Source: SpSt-600 sp042408195 (GTDB lineage: Bacteria > Chloroflexota > Anaerolineae > SpSt-600). From it: a stretch of 64,000 bases of DNA. Location of the stretch: contig JBHOQL010000118.1 of the NCBI GenBank assembly GCA_042408195.1, positions 29,166 to 93,165 of the forward strand, read 5' to 3'. The translations under genes were made by a program, and so were the position numbers. Position 1 is the first letter of the stretch. Each line of letters begins with the position of its first letter. Below the pieces are notes generated by a model. That model did no database searches and was not told the DNA's origin. It saw only the letters and a program-made list of their open reading frames with translations. Below are positions 1 through 8,856 of the stretch, one piece after another.

Positions 1-13
1 CCAGGGTACCTCC

Positions 14-86
14 CTGCAAATCTGAGCCAGGAGTGAACTTTTACTCCTCCAGTAGAAAACCTGGACCAGTGGGATGGGCAAAAACG
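14..86 (-). repeat. degenerate copy of dispersed intergenic repeat
   Basis: Read on the minus strand, this stretch has the order TTTTTGCCCATCCCACTGG, then a C/T-rich segment, then GTTCACTCCTGGCTC. The same order occurs on the plus strand near 24301, 24441, 24590, 32457 and 63958. It is the only copy seen in reverse orientation. No open frame of note occurs in positions 1-190. Confidence 0.45.
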
Positions 87-193
87 AATGTGGGATAGGC
101 TGAAAAGGCCTAAAACCCTCCCAGAAGTGGGCGAACCAGGAAATCTGGAGCCACAGACCCTTCCGAGAAAACTTCAAATCGCTTCAAAGCAAT

Positions 194-222
194 TTGACAA
201 AGCTCTCAAGTGCGCTTACAAT
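194..222 (+). promoter_or_regulatory. sigma-70-type promoter of the BMP transporter
   Basis: TTGACA at 194-199, a 17-base spacer and TACAAT at 217-222. Predicted transcription start is about 229, giving a short leader before the ATG at 252. This placement argues against the upstream in-frame start at 210, which lies inside the promoter. Confidence 0.8.
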
Positions 223-251
223 GTAAGCAAAATTACCTTAAGGAGGGGGCT

Positions 252-1532
252 ATGAACAAGAAACTTTACATCTTTATTGCCTTGCTTACGGTCATAGCGA
301 TGGCCGTAGCGGGATGCAGGCCAACCCCCACCCCTGCCCCCAAGATCAAGATCGCCGTTGTTTCCGACATCGGCGGAAGAGGTGACTTGAGCTTCAACGA
401 CATGGCCTTTAAGGGCGGGGATGAAGCCGAAAGGGACTTCGGCGTGGAAATGGTTGAACTCGTAAGCAAAGTGGAAGCCGACTATGTCCCCAACCTCACT
501 ACCGCCGCTAAGGATCCTGACGTCAAACTGATCGTCGGCGTTGGATTCCTCCTCAGCGACGCTCTAGCCGAAGTGGCCCAGAAATACCCCGATAAAAACT
601 TCGTGGGTATTGATACCTATGCCCAGTCTATCATCAAGGAGAAGTACCCCGATAAGTATCCTCTCCCCAACCTCATGGACATCGTCTATGAGGAGCACAA
701 GGGCAGTGCTATGGTAGGTGCCCTGGCCGCCCTTCTGGCTGCCGTCTACGACAAGCCTCACATTGGCGCCGTCCTGGGAATTGAGATCCCGGTCCTCTGG
801 AAGTTTGAAATCGGCTACAAGTGGGGCGCCCGCTGGGCTACTGAGTGGCTGAAGAAGAACGTGCCCAACGAGGCCTTTGACTACACCAAAGACTTTGTCC
901 TCTGGACCTACACCGGAACCTTCAGCGACATCACTAAGGGCTACGAGGCAGCCAAAGCTATGTATGCCAAGGATGCCGTGGCCGTATACAACATAGGTGG
1001 TCCTCTGGGTCTGGGCATCAACCAGGCTGTCTCTGAGATTGCCGAACAGAAGAAGCTGGACTACGGCCCGCCATTCTGGATCGGTGTGGATGCCAACCAG
1101 GACTGGATCAACCCTGGCTTCGTTATCGCCAGCATGATGAAGAGGGTTGACAAAGGCGTCTACTACGCCACCAAACTCATGCTAGACGGCAAGTTCAGGG
1201 ACATTGTCAAGGAGAACAATGGTGTCCTCGTCCTGGGCATCGGAACCAAAGTGGCTGGTGAGCTAATGGAAGGGATCTCCGTCAGCACTCTGGCCGATCT
1301 GGATGAGTTCATCCAGATGGGTATCAATGCCGAGAAGCTCACCGGTAAGAAAGTTCTCCCCATGGACCCAGAAAAGATCCGCGAGAAGGTCAAGAAGATG
1401 AGGGACGATCAGCCCGAGTGGGTCTGGCGCGCCATCAAGGAACTTGAAGAGCAGATCCGCACCGGAGCCGTTGAGGTCCCGGCTGTCACCACTGACGAAC
1501 TTATCAAGAAGTGGCGCGACGAGCTCGGGTAA
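252..1532 (+). CDS. BMP-family ABC transporter substrate-binding lipoprotein (nucleoside type)
   Basis: Extracytoplasmic binding lipoprotein of the basic-membrane-protein (BMP/PnrA) family, which typically captures purine nucleosides for an ABC importer. I chose ATG 252 (426 aa) because AAGGAGGGGGC lies just upstream and the promoter overlaps the longer frame. The N-terminus has lysines, a hydrophobic segment and lipobox VAGC with the lipidated cysteine at residue 22, followed by a Thr/Pro-rich tether. The mature domain has the BMP-like opening (VVSDIGGRGDLSFND) and GVDANQDW near residue 280, typical of the family's ligand-binding lobe. It is the first gene of a transporter cluster continuing with a double ATPase and two permeases. 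Two hairpins after its stop may make the lipoprotein mRNA more abundant than the rest. Substrate is inferred from family only. Confidence 0.9.
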   Translation: MNKKLYIFIALLTVIAMAVAGCRPTPTPAPKIKIAVVSDIGGRGDLSFNDMAFKGGDEAERDFGVEMVELVSKVEADYVPNLTTAAKDPDVKLIVGVGFLLSDALAEVAQKYPDKNFVGIDTYAQSIIKEKYPDKYPLPNLMDIVYEEHKGSAMVGALAALLAAVYDKPHIGAVLGIEIPVLWKFEIGYKWGARWATEWLKKNVPNEAFDYTKDFVLWTYTGTFSDITKGYEAAKAMYAKDAVAVYNIGGPLGLGINQAVSEIAEQKKLDYGPPFWIGVDANQDWINPGFVIASMMKRVDKGVYYATKLMLDGKFRDIVKENNGVLVLGIGTKVAGELMEGISVSTLADLDEFIQMGINAEKLTGKKVLPMDPEKIREKVKKMRDDQPEWVWRAIKELEEQIRTGAVEVPAVTTDELIKKWRDELG

Positions 1533-1543
1533 ATGGGCGAAAG

Positions 1544-1567
1544 GGGGGAGGGGATGTTCCCTCCCCC
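1544..1567 (+). terminator. GC-rich hairpin after the BMP lipoprotein gene
   Basis: GGGGGAGGG (1544-1552) and CCCTCCCCC (1559-1567) form a 9-bp perfect stem with a 6-base loop just after the stop. The following bases (TTATGTTACTT) are only weakly U-rich, so it may stabilise the mRNA 3' end rather than terminate. Confidence 0.55.
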
Positions 1568-1591
1568 TTATGTTACTTGGCAAAATGGGGG

Positions 1592-1621
1592 AAAGGCAAG
1601 CAGTGGCTTGCCTTTATTTTT
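1592..1621 (+). terminator. intrinsic terminator
   Basis: AAAGGCAAGC pairs with GCTTGCCTTT around a short AGTG loop, and is followed by TTTATTTTT. This is a strong hairpin plus U-tract between the lipoprotein and the ATPase gene. It suggests partial termination and higher expression of the binding protein, a common pattern in ABC importers. Confidence 0.75.
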
Positions 1622-1795
1622 AGATAGAACGGTGGTGGATAATGACTGACCTCCGAACCAGAATTTTGGACCTAAAAGGGCCTGTTGGGGTAAATTCGCC
1701 AAACCTTAATACGCTCTTGACGGAAGACTGCCCTTGGGTTCTCGGACGTTGGGTAAATCATCAAGGTCCATCCCATTTAAGGAGGAAAATAGAAC

Positions 1796-3325
1796 ATGAG
1801 CTCCAGGCCCTTGGTTGAGATGAAGTCTATCCACAAAGTTTACCCCGATGGTACCGTTGCCCTGAGAGGGGTTGATTTTGAGATAAGCCGTGGTGAGATA
1901 GTGGGCCTCCTGGGAGAGAACGGTGCCGGGAAGACTACCCTTATGAAAATCCTATCGGGCCTCCTTCCTCCGACCTCTGGAGAAATCTACTACGAGGGAA
2001 GAAAAGTGCACTTCCGCAACCCATCTGATGCCCTCAAATTAGGCATAGGTATGGTTCACCAGTATTTTGCCCTTGTTCCACCCTTCACCGCGCTGGAGAA
2101 CATCCTCCTGGGCCAGGAAAATGCAGGGAGGCTATTCCCTCCGGATTTGAACGGAGTTAGGGAAAAGGTAAAGGCTCTTATAGAGGAAACAGGTCTCTCT
2201 GTTCCCCTCGACACCCCGGTGGAGATGCTTTCGGCTGGTGTCCAGCAGAGGGTGGAAATCCTCAAGGTCCTCTACCGCGGGACCGAAGTCCTGATTTTGG
2301 ACGAGCCCACCTCTTACCTGACCCCGTTGGAAGTGGAGGAACTCTTCAAAGTTATGCGCAGGCTAAAGGAGCAGGGTAAAGCCATCATTTTCATAACCCA
2401 CAAACTTCGAGAAGTGATGGAAATAAGCGACAGAATTCAAGTCCTGAGGAACGGAGTTGTGACCGGCAAGTTGCCCACCTCTGAGGCCACTTTTGAGAAG
2501 TTAGCTGTTATGATGGTGGGAAAAGAGATCATCCCTCAGGCTGCCCGCTCCGAAGCTGAGCCAGGTGAGCCTGTTCTCAAGGTCCGTGACCTCCATGTTA
2601 TGAGTGACTTTGGAACTATGGCGGTTAAGGGGGTTTCTTTTGAGGTCAGGGCCGGGGAGATATTTGGGATAGCAGGGGTTGAGGGAAACGGCCAGAGCGA
2701 ACTGGTCCAAGCTATAACCGGCCTCAGACAGCCTCTGAAAGGAGAGATATGGCTCAAAGATAAGCGTGTAACAGCTTTCAGCCCACGTGAGCTTTATAGC
2801 CTTGGCCTTTCCCACATCCCTGAGGACAAGAGCAAGTTCGGCTTGGCAATGAACTTCGACCTATCTGAGAACAGCATATTGAGCAGGCAATGGGAACCGC
2901 AGTTCGCAGGAGTTTTAGGCAGGTTGAAAAAGAACGACATCCTGAGATTTGCCGAATACTTAGTCAAGTCCTTCAATGTAGTGGCTCCCAGCCTCAGGTC
3001 GCCGGTAAAGAGTTTGAGCGGAGGAAACCAGCAGAGGCTACTGGTGGGAAGGGAGCTCAGCAAGGAACCCGCCCTTGTGGTGGCCGCCCACCCCACTCGC
3101 GGTTTGGATATAGCTTCAACAGTCTACATAAGGGAGCTTCTTGTTAAAATGCGGGATGCCGGTAAAGCTGTGCTCCTGGTTTCGGCAGACCTGGACGAGG
3201 TGCTTGAGCTCAGTGACAGGATCGCTGTGATGTACGAAGGGGAGTTCCTCGGTGAGGGCGATATCAGGGAATTTACCCGCGAAGAGATAGGGATGATGAT
3301 GGGCGGAATAAAGGTCAAAAAATGA
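1796..3325 (+). CDS. nucleoside ABC transporter, double ATP-binding protein
   Basis: Cytoplasmic ATPase (509 aa) with two fused nucleotide-binding domains, the sugar/nucleoside-type arrangement (MglA, RbsA, NupO). Domain 1 (about 1-240) has Walker A GENGAGKTT, signature LSAGVQQR and Walker B VLILDEPT. Domain 2 (about 260-505) has a degenerate Walker A (GVEGNGQSE), signature LSGGNQQR and an altered Walker B (VVAAHPTRGLD), normal for this family, where one site is non-catalytic. SD AAGGAGG precedes ATG 1796. The permease gene starts 15 bases after its stop. No good promoter was seen in 1622-1795, so read-through from the 194 promoter is plausible. Confidence 0.93.
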   Translation: MSSRPLVEMKSIHKVYPDGTVALRGVDFEISRGEIVGLLGENGAGKTTLMKILSGLLPPTSGEIYYEGRKVHFRNPSDALKLGIGMVHQYFALVPPFTALENILLGQENAGRLFPPDLNGVREKVKALIEETGLSVPLDTPVEMLSAGVQQRVEILKVLYRGTEVLILDEPTSYLTPLEVEELFKVMRRLKEQGKAIIFITHKLREVMEISDRIQVLRNGVVTGKLPTSEATFEKLAVMMVGKEIIPQAARSEAEPGEPVLKVRDLHVMSDFGTMAVKGVSFEVRAGEIFGIAGVEGNGQSELVQAITGLRQPLKGEIWLKDKRVTAFSPRELYSLGLSHIPEDKSKFGLAMNFDLSENSILSRQWEPQFAGVLGRLKKNDILRFAEYLVKSFNVVAPSLRSPVKSLSGGNQQRLLVGRELSKEPALVVAAHPTRGLDIASTVYIRELLVKMRDAGKAVLLVSADLDEVLELSDRIAVMYEGEFLGEGDIREFTREEIGMMMGGIKVKK

Positions 3326-3340
3326 ATTCGGAGGTCAACG

Positions 3341-4381
3341 ATGAGGCTGCTGCAAGGGCTGCGCCCCATCTTGGAATCAGTGGTGGCAATTTTCGTAGGG
3401 TTAATTATAGGCTCAATCCTCATGATAGTTTTCAAGTATCAGCCCATAAAGGCTTACATTGCCCTTTTCAGGGGCTCTTTCGGCACCCCGGCGGACCTCT
3501 TGGAGACCTTAGCTTTTGCTGTTCCCTTAATGCTTACGGCCGTAACTTTTGCCCTGGGAGTCCGCTCAGGGCTCTTCAACATAGGGGCGGAAGGCCAAAT
3601 GTATCTGGGAGCTATAGGAGCTATAGCAGTGGCAGGACTCCTGAACCTACCGCCAGTGATCCATGTTCTGGCAGCCACCCTGGCTGGAATGCTCGCAGGA
3701 GCCCTCTGGTCTCTCATCCCAGCCCTTCTCAAGGTTTGGCGAGGAGTGCATGAGGTCATATCTACTATAATGTTCAACTGGATAGCCTATCATCTTTCCA
3801 TTTACCTGGCCATTTACTATCTCGCCCAACCGGGCAGGGCTGAACGGACGGTTCCCGCTCTCCCAACAGCAAGGTATCCTGTCCTTGTAGAAGGTTCAAC
3901 CCTGACGGCTGTAATTTTCGTAGCCTTGGCTTTCTGCTTGTTCGTTTATTATTACCTGTGGGGGACAAGGGCTGGCTACGAATTGAGGCTTGTGGGTGAG
4001 AATCCCCATGCTGCCCGTTACGCTGGGGTTTCGGCCAAAAAGATGCTCCTCATTAGCTTTATTCTGGGTGGAATGGCAGCAGGACTTGCTGGAGCAAGTC
4101 AGATCATAGGTCGACCACCTGCTTGGTCCCTCTATGCCACCCTGGGAAACGTTTCTTCGCTGGGTTTTGACGGCATTGGGGTGGCTCTCATAGGCCGCAA
4201 CCACCCGCTTGGGGGCATATTGGCAGCTATCCTGTACGGCGCTCTCCAGCACGGTGGCCGTTATATGGAATACCACGCAGGCGTGGACTCAGAAATGGTC
4301 AGAGCTATAAACGGAATCATAATTGTGGCCCTTTCTGTTCCAGAAATTTGGGCAATAATAAGGAGGAGACTTAAGCGATGA
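3341..4381 (+). CDS. nucleoside ABC transporter permease 1
   Basis: Integral membrane permease (346 aa) of the BMP-type nucleoside importer (NupP/YufP-like). It has about eight to ten hydrophobic segments and the family-typical stretch RSGLFNIGAEGQMYLGAIGA near residue 75. Another typical stretch, ENPHAARYAGVS near residue 220, fits the cytoplasmic coupling region. Its stop codon overlaps the next permease start in ATGA, so the two permeases are translationally coupled and probably form the heterodimeric channel. Confidence 0.9.
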   Translation: MRLLQGLRPILESVVAIFVGLIIGSILMIVFKYQPIKAYIALFRGSFGTPADLLETLAFAVPLMLTAVTFALGVRSGLFNIGAEGQMYLGAIGAIAVAGLLNLPPVIHVLAATLAGMLAGALWSLIPALLKVWRGVHEVISTIMFNWIAYHLSIYLAIYYLAQPGRAERTVPALPTARYPVLVEGSTLTAVIFVALAFCLFVYYYLWGTRAGYELRLVGENPHAARYAGVSAKKMLLISFILGGMAAGLAGASQIIGRPPAWSLYATLGNVSSLGFDGIGVALIGRNHPLGGILAAILYGALQHGGRYMEYHAGVDSEMVRAINGIIIVALSVPEIWAIIRRRLKR

Positions 4382-5355
4382 GCCAGCAGAAATTGCTCTG
4401 GACTACTGGCATAATCGTAATGGCTTTGCTCGCTTTCTACGGAATAGAGGTAGCTGGCCTCAAGCCTCTTTCTATTTTAGAGGCCACCTTCTTGGCCATG
4501 ACGCCCTTGACCCTGGCAGCCGTTGGGGAATGCATAAATCAAAAGGCGGGTGTAGTGAACATTGGGCTGGAAGGGATATTGCTCTTAACGTCAGTCTTGG
4601 GAGTTTACGGGGCCGAAATTTTAGGAAGTGGCTGGGGAGGATTGCTTTTCGGCATGTTTATCGGTGCATTGATCGGTCTTTTCATTGGCCTTATAAGTGT
4701 ATACGCCAGAGCAGCCCAGGTAGTGGCAGGCATAGGGATAAACGTTTTTGCCTTGGGCTTCGTGCCTTTCCTCCTCAGGTCCATTTGGGCTTTTCCAGGA
4801 ATTCACCTCTTCCCTCGTTCCCTAATGGTTCAGCCCCTTTACACCCCTATGGGAAGAGTAAATCCCGTAACCCTCATAGCCATAGCTCTTGCCATCCTCG
4901 GGCATCTCTTTCTCCACAGAACCGTCCTCGGTTTCCGGATAAAGGCCTGTGGTGAGAGACCTGAGTCCGCAGATGTGGCCGGGATAAGGGTAGACCTCAT
5001 AAGAGTGTTTACTGCTACCCTGGGTGGAGCTCTGTGTGGCCTTGGAGGAGCCTTCATGCCCCTGGGCTGGTTCGGGGGAGTCGTGAAGGAGATCTCAGCA
5101 GGACGGGGGTTCATCGCTTTAGCTTGTGTGGTTTTCTCAGGCCTTGAGCCCCTTTTAGCCTTGGCTGCAGCCTTTATCTTCGGCTTCGCTGAGGGTTTCG
5201 CCTATGCCGTAGCCATTACCCCGGGTGTTAAAGAGATTATCCCCTTCTACTTTGTGCAAATGCTTCCTTATATAACCACTTTGCTCGTAGTTACGGTAGC
5301 CATAGGGCAGAGGAGGTTCCCAGCCGCTCTGGGTTTGCCTTACGGCCGTGAGTAA
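4378..5355 (+). CDS. nucleoside ABC transporter permease 2
   Basis: Second membrane permease (325 aa), NupQ/YufQ-like. The KAGVVNIGLEGILLL stretch (about 57-71) parallels the NIGAEG motif of permease 1, and the ACGERPESADVAGI stretch (about 190-203) is the likely ATPase-coupling loop. There are about eight to nine hydrophobic segments. It starts four bases inside the previous gene and closes the importer set. Confidence 0.9.
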   Translation: MSQQKLLWTTGIIVMALLAFYGIEVAGLKPLSILEATFLAMTPLTLAAVGECINQKAGVVNIGLEGILLLTSVLGVYGAEILGSGWGGLLFGMFIGALIGLFIGLISVYARAAQVVAGIGINVFALGFVPFLLRSIWAFPGIHLFPRSLMVQPLYTPMGRVNPVTLIAIALAILGHLFLHRTVLGFRIKACGERPESADVAGIRVDLIRVFTATLGGALCGLGGAFMPLGWFGGVVKEISAGRGFIALACVVFSGLEPLLALAAAFIFGFAEGFAYAVAITPGVKEIIPFYFVQMLPYITTLLVVTVAIGQRRFPAALGLPYGRE

Positions 5356-5372
5356 TACTGAAGGATTAGGAC

Positions 5373-6284
5373 ATGGGCACAATCCTTGGCCTTATAGGCT
5401 CAGCAAGACGGTGGGGCAATTCTGAGGTCCTGATAAGGCATGCCTTGGATGCAGCTCAGGAAGCCGGAGCCTCAGTAGCAGTCCTCAGGGTGAGCGACTT
5501 ACACATTGAGCCCTGCACAGGATGCATGCGGTGTGCTTTCCGCAATGAGGATTGCCCCCTTCAGGACGATATGAAATTCTTCCTGGACACGGTGCTCCAG
5601 GCCGATGGTCTCATCCTGGCGGCACCGGTCTATTTCCTCAACGTCCCTGGCCCCCTGAAGAGCATATTTGACCGCCTCCTTATGCTCGCCCCAAAGTGGG
5701 ATGTGCGTAAAGATGAAGATTTAAAGTCTGGAGGGGTTATAACGGTGGCAGGCCTTTACCCGTGGAGAGGTGTAGCCAGGCCGCTTTTCAATGCATTCCT
5801 CTATGTCCTGGGATTTGTGCCTATCGAAAACCTGGCCGTCTTTTACCCTGGTCCAGGCGAGAGCCTCCTGGACGATGAGACTTTAAATATGGTCAGGGAA
5901 CTCGGTCGCCGGGTAGCAAGGGGGGAAAGGAGGACTTTCTCCCCGGAAGGGAACAGGTGCCCTGTCTGTGATTCCGATTTCTTCCGCCTGGAGGGAGCCG
6001 AAGCTGAGTGTCCTATCTGCGGGACAAAGGCCAGGATCGTAGTGGAGGGTGGGAAAGTGGGCTTGGATTTCTCCGGGGGAATATCAGACCGCTGGACTTC
6101 AGAGGGGCTGAGAAAGCACTTGAACGAATGGATAAGGGAAACGGGAGTTAGGTTCATGGCCGTGAGGCAGCAGGTCAAGGAACGCCGTCAAACTCTGGAG
6201 GGTAAGGAACTTGTATGGGTGAAGCCTCCGGGAAGGGGGCAGAGCGATGGCGGGAACGAAAAGGGGACTGGGAAAGGGACTTGA
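5373..6284 (+). CDS. flavodoxin-fold NAD(P)H-dependent FMN reductase with zinc-ribbon insert
   Basis: 303 aa. The N-terminal 180 residues match the NADPH-dependent FMN reductase/iron-sulfur flavoprotein-like fold: LIGSARRWGNSE is the FMN phosphate loop, CTGCMRCAFRNEDCP (about 50-64) is a cysteine cluster as in iron-sulfur flavoproteins, and APVYFLNVPGPLKSIFDR is the flavin-site helix. From about 193 it carries CPVC...CPIC, a zinc-ribbon-like insertion, which is unusual for simple FMN reductases. The tail is basic and overlaps the start of parB by 38 bases. It lies 17 bases behind the permease. The redox partner is not evident from context. Confidence 0.8.
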   Translation: MGTILGLIGSARRWGNSEVLIRHALDAAQEAGASVAVLRVSDLHIEPCTGCMRCAFRNEDCPLQDDMKFFLDTVLQADGLILAAPVYFLNVPGPLKSIFDRLLMLAPKWDVRKDEDLKSGGVITVAGLYPWRGVARPLFNAFLYVLGFVPIENLAVFYPGPGESLLDDETLNMVRELGRRVARGERRTFSPEGNRCPVCDSDFFRLEGAEAECPICGTKARIVVEGGKVGLDFSGGISDRWTSEGLRKHLNEWIRETGVRFMAVRQQVKERRQTLEGKELVWVKPPGRGQSDGGNEKGTGKGT

Positions 6285-7101
6285 GGCTCTCATCCCTTCC
6301 CTAGGGTTGGAAGAAAGTGGGGCCATAAAAGAAATATCTGTGAATGAAATCGTACCCAACCCTTATCAACCCAGGCGCAATCTCCATGAGGAATCTCTGG
6401 AGGAGCTGGCTCAGTCCATAAAAGAGCACGGGCTAATTCAGCCTCTCATAGTCACCAGGGATGAGGAGAGCGGCAAGTACCAGTTAATAGCTGGAGAAAG
6501 GCGCTGGCGTGCGGCCATGATGGCCGGCTTGAGCACCGTGCCTGTTATTGTAAAAGAAGTAAGCCCGAGGCAGATGCTAGAAATAGCCTTGGTGGAGAAC
6601 ATCCAGAGGGCCGACCTGAATCCGCTGGAGGAGGCCGAAGCTTACAGGTTTTTAATAGAAGAGTTTGGCCTGACTCAGGAGGAAGTAGCGAAGCGGGTAG
6701 GGAAGAGTAGGACAGCGGTGGCTAATACTGTCCGGCTCCTAAGGCTTCCGATCGAGGTGAAGAAAGCCCTAGCTGAAGGACTCATAACGGAGGGCCATGC
6801 CAGAGCTCTGCTTGCCCTTCCCTCGCCGGAGCTCCAAGTCAGGGCCATGGAGAGAATCATAAGGGGTGGTCTTAACGTCCGCCAAACGGAAGAGTTGGTG
6901 AAGAAATTGCAGGAGCCTGGGGAAACTCCAAAGAGAGAAGTCCTACCGGAGATCAGGGAACTGGAAGAAAGGCTGCGGGTGAATCTGGGGACTAAAGTTA
7001 GGCTCTTCAAAGGACGCAAGGGCGGCAGACTTGTCATTTTCTTCTATTCGGACGAAGACTTCAGATTGATTTGCGAACGAATCTTGGGAACACAACTTTA
7101 G
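6247..7101 (+). CDS. parB: ParB/Spo0J chromosome-partitioning protein
   Basis: DNA-binding CTPase (284 aa) that nucleates on parS sites and spreads for chromosome segregation. It begins KRGLGKGLEALIP, typical of chromosomal ParB. It contains NPYQPRR (about 37-43) and the CTP-binding motif GERRWRAA (about 88), then ENIQRADLNPLEEAEAY, a helix-turn-helix (LTQEEVAKRVGKSRTAVANT) and a C-terminal dimer domain. It overlaps the upstream reductase. No parA gene or parS palindrome was found nearby, so ParA must be elsewhere. Confidence 0.93.
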   Translation: MAGTKRGLGKGLEALIPSLGLEESGAIKEISVNEIVPNPYQPRRNLHEESLEELAQSIKEHGLIQPLIVTRDEESGKYQLIAGERRWRAAMMAGLSTVPVIVKEVSPRQMLEIALVENIQRADLNPLEEAEAYRFLIEEFGLTQEEVAKRVGKSRTAVANTVRLLRLPIEVKKALAEGLITEGHARALLALPSPELQVRAMERIIRGGLNVRQTEELVKKLQEPGETPKREVLPEIRELEERLRVNLGTKVRLFKGRKGGRLVIFFYSDEDFRLICERILGTQL

Positions 7102-7132
7102 AGAGCAAAGAGTTAACAGTGTACCCCCCCGA

Positions 7133-7697
7133 AGAACAAATTATGCTTTCCCTTTTCCGAGTGAGATAATGATGCCTCTCGCGAGCTGGGTGCTGGTTCA
7201 GGACAGAGGACTTTCATCTTAGCGTGCTGTTTGGGCCGGACTATTCAGAACCATAGGATGCACTATCGGTTTTATTCTGATCTACTGGCTCGGTGCAAAA
7301 GAGAGACGCCCTCACCTCCTGCGCTGCGGTAAGCATATTTTTAAGAGCATGACATTTACCCGACGGACAGGTGTTTTGAGAAACACGGGGAATCCACGGC
7401 GTTCTTCTCTAAGCTAATGCCAATAATCCGAACCTTTATCTCCATTCTGGCAGGCATTGTTCAGATGAATTTCCCCCTCCTTGTAATCCTAATTTTCACT
7501 GGCTACTTCCCCTGGTGCTGGGTGCTGGCCTATGCCGGCTATGTTTTGGGGGAGCATTAATGCACCCCTTTAATATCCCCGTAGCCATTGCTATCATGGC
7601 CCTGGCCGCCTGGTATGTTTACCGCTATGTGAGGCGGTATAACGAGGCGAAAAAAGAGCAATTCACTGTCTCCAGTCCTTGCACTGGGGTAAGCTGA
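7133..7697 (+). pseudogene. decayed DedA-family membrane protein gene
   Basis: Joining three frames reconstructs most of a DedA/SNARE-associated-like membrane protein. Frame 1 (7133 onward) reads FPFPSEIMMPLASWVLVQD, matching the family's PSE motif. It meets an in-frame TAG at 7220-7222 and continues as IGFILIYWLGAKERRP. Near 7345 the frame shifts to EKHGESTAFFSKLMPIIR, the family's R-x-hydrophobic-P-x-x-R region, and PWCWVLAYAGYVLGE. After a stop at 7558-7560 a third frame gives the last helix (VAIAIMALAAWYVYRYVRR). The N-terminal 40-50 residues are missing. One stop plus two frameshifts means it is not functional unless the assembly is wrong. Confidence 0.82.
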
Positions 7698-7845
7698 GGT
7701 TTGCCCTCACAACTGCTCCGCAATCTCTCGGACCAAGGGAAAGGTGTTCGGGTCTTTACTATTCCAGACAGCCTGAAAAGGCCATCCTACAGCCGAAGAT
7801 TCTCCTCGCTGACGGGCTGTAAGAGATGACCATTCCCCTTCAGCG

Positions 7846-8847
7846 TCACCAATTTTCCACAGCCATTTGAAGGATGCGCACCACCATTTCGGTGTAAGTG
7901 TAGCCAGCAGCCCTAGCTGCCCTATAAAATCCGGCATCGGGTGAAAGATCGGGGTTACAGTTTACTTCTACTACGTAGGGATTCCCATCGGGGTCAACCC
8001 TCATGTCAACCCTGGCGTATCCGCGGCAACCTATGGCGTGCCACGCCCTTCTGGCTATGTCTTCAATCTTAGCCTTTAGTTCAGGCTCTACAGGGGCAGG
8101 GCAGAGGACGGGAGTATTTTTGTATTCAAACGAGTCCGGCTCCCACTTGGCTGCAAAAGACACAATCCTTTCCAGAGGGTTAGGGAATGCCATGAAATCC
8201 ACCTCCGCCAGGGGGAGAACTTCGGGTTCGCTTCCCCATAGGGAGACGTTGAATTCCCGCCCGGCAATGAATTTTTCGGCTAAAGCTGCCTGGCGGTAAC
8301 GGTTCAGAATGTAGGCAACACGTTCTTTGAGTTTTGACGGGCTGGTTATCACGGCCTCGGAGTCAATGCCTATGCTGGCATCTTCTGAAACCGGTTTAAC
8401 GATGACAGGGCCATCAATTTGCCAACCATCCACTTCAGCGGGATCCCGCAGCAGCTTCCACGGTGGAGTCGGGATGCCAGCTTCAGCCAGGATGGCCTTT
8501 GCTCTGGCTTTGTGAGTCGAACGGGCAATGGCCTCCCCTGAAGAGCCTGTAAAGCGATATCCCATAGCTTCCAGAGCCCAGGCTATGCGAGCCTCTTCAA
8601 AGAGCCGGCCTTCAAGGCCTTCACCCAAATTGAATATAACCCATTCCTTCGGAGGGTAAGGGGCAAGGGCAGCTTCTATATCGGTGCTAAAAGCCACGAT
8701 TTCCACGGTGTAGCCAGCTTCGGTCAGGGCCTTGGCTACAGCTTGGGCACAGGCTATCACCCCTCGCTCGGCAAGAATATCCCTGGGTTCACCTTTAACC
8801 AGGGTTTGGCTGTAATTGTAAAGGACCAGGACTTTTCCAGCCCCCAT
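7846..8847 (-). CDS. D-Ala-D-Ala-ligase-like ATP-grasp enzyme (second copy)
   Basis: 333 aa. ATP-grasp ligase of the Ddl fold; such enzymes join a carboxylate to an amine through an acyl phosphate. Features: NLGEGLEGR (about 82), GSSGEAIARSTHKARAK (about 108-124), a KPVSEDASIGI phosphate-binding stretch (about 160), AEKFIAGREFNVSLWG (about 197) and the metal-binding end ARVDMRVDPDGNPYVVEVN (about 280-300). Real D-Ala-D-Ala ligases in peptidoglycan synthesis are usually near mur/fts genes, absent here. Instead it follows, 9 bases behind, another Ddl-like gene, KamA and a LysW-like carrier. I infer a dedicated amino-acid or peptide ligase in that pathway, with substrate unknown. Confidence 0.82.
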   Translation of the reverse strand: MGAGKVLVLYNYSQTLVKGEPRDILAERGVIACAQAVAKALTEAGYTVEIVAFSTDIEAALAPYPPKEWVIFNLGEGLEGRLFEEARIAWALEAMGYRFTGSSGEAIARSTHKARAKAILAEAGIPTPPWKLLRDPAEVDGWQIDGPVIVKPVSEDASIGIDSEAVITSPSKLKERVAYILNRYRQAALAEKFIAGREFNVSLWGSEPEVLPLAEVDFMAFPNPLERIVSFAAKWEPDSFEYKNTPVLCPAPVEPELKAKIEDIARRAWHAIGCRGYARVDMRVDPDGNPYVVEVNCNPDLSPDAGFYRAARAAGYTYTEMVVRILQMAVENW

Positions 8848-8856
8848 TCCTCCTCC

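Noticed and set aside
1740..1795. Separate promoter for the ABC ATPase
   Set aside because: TTGACG at 1717 has no acceptable -10 at 16-18 bases.
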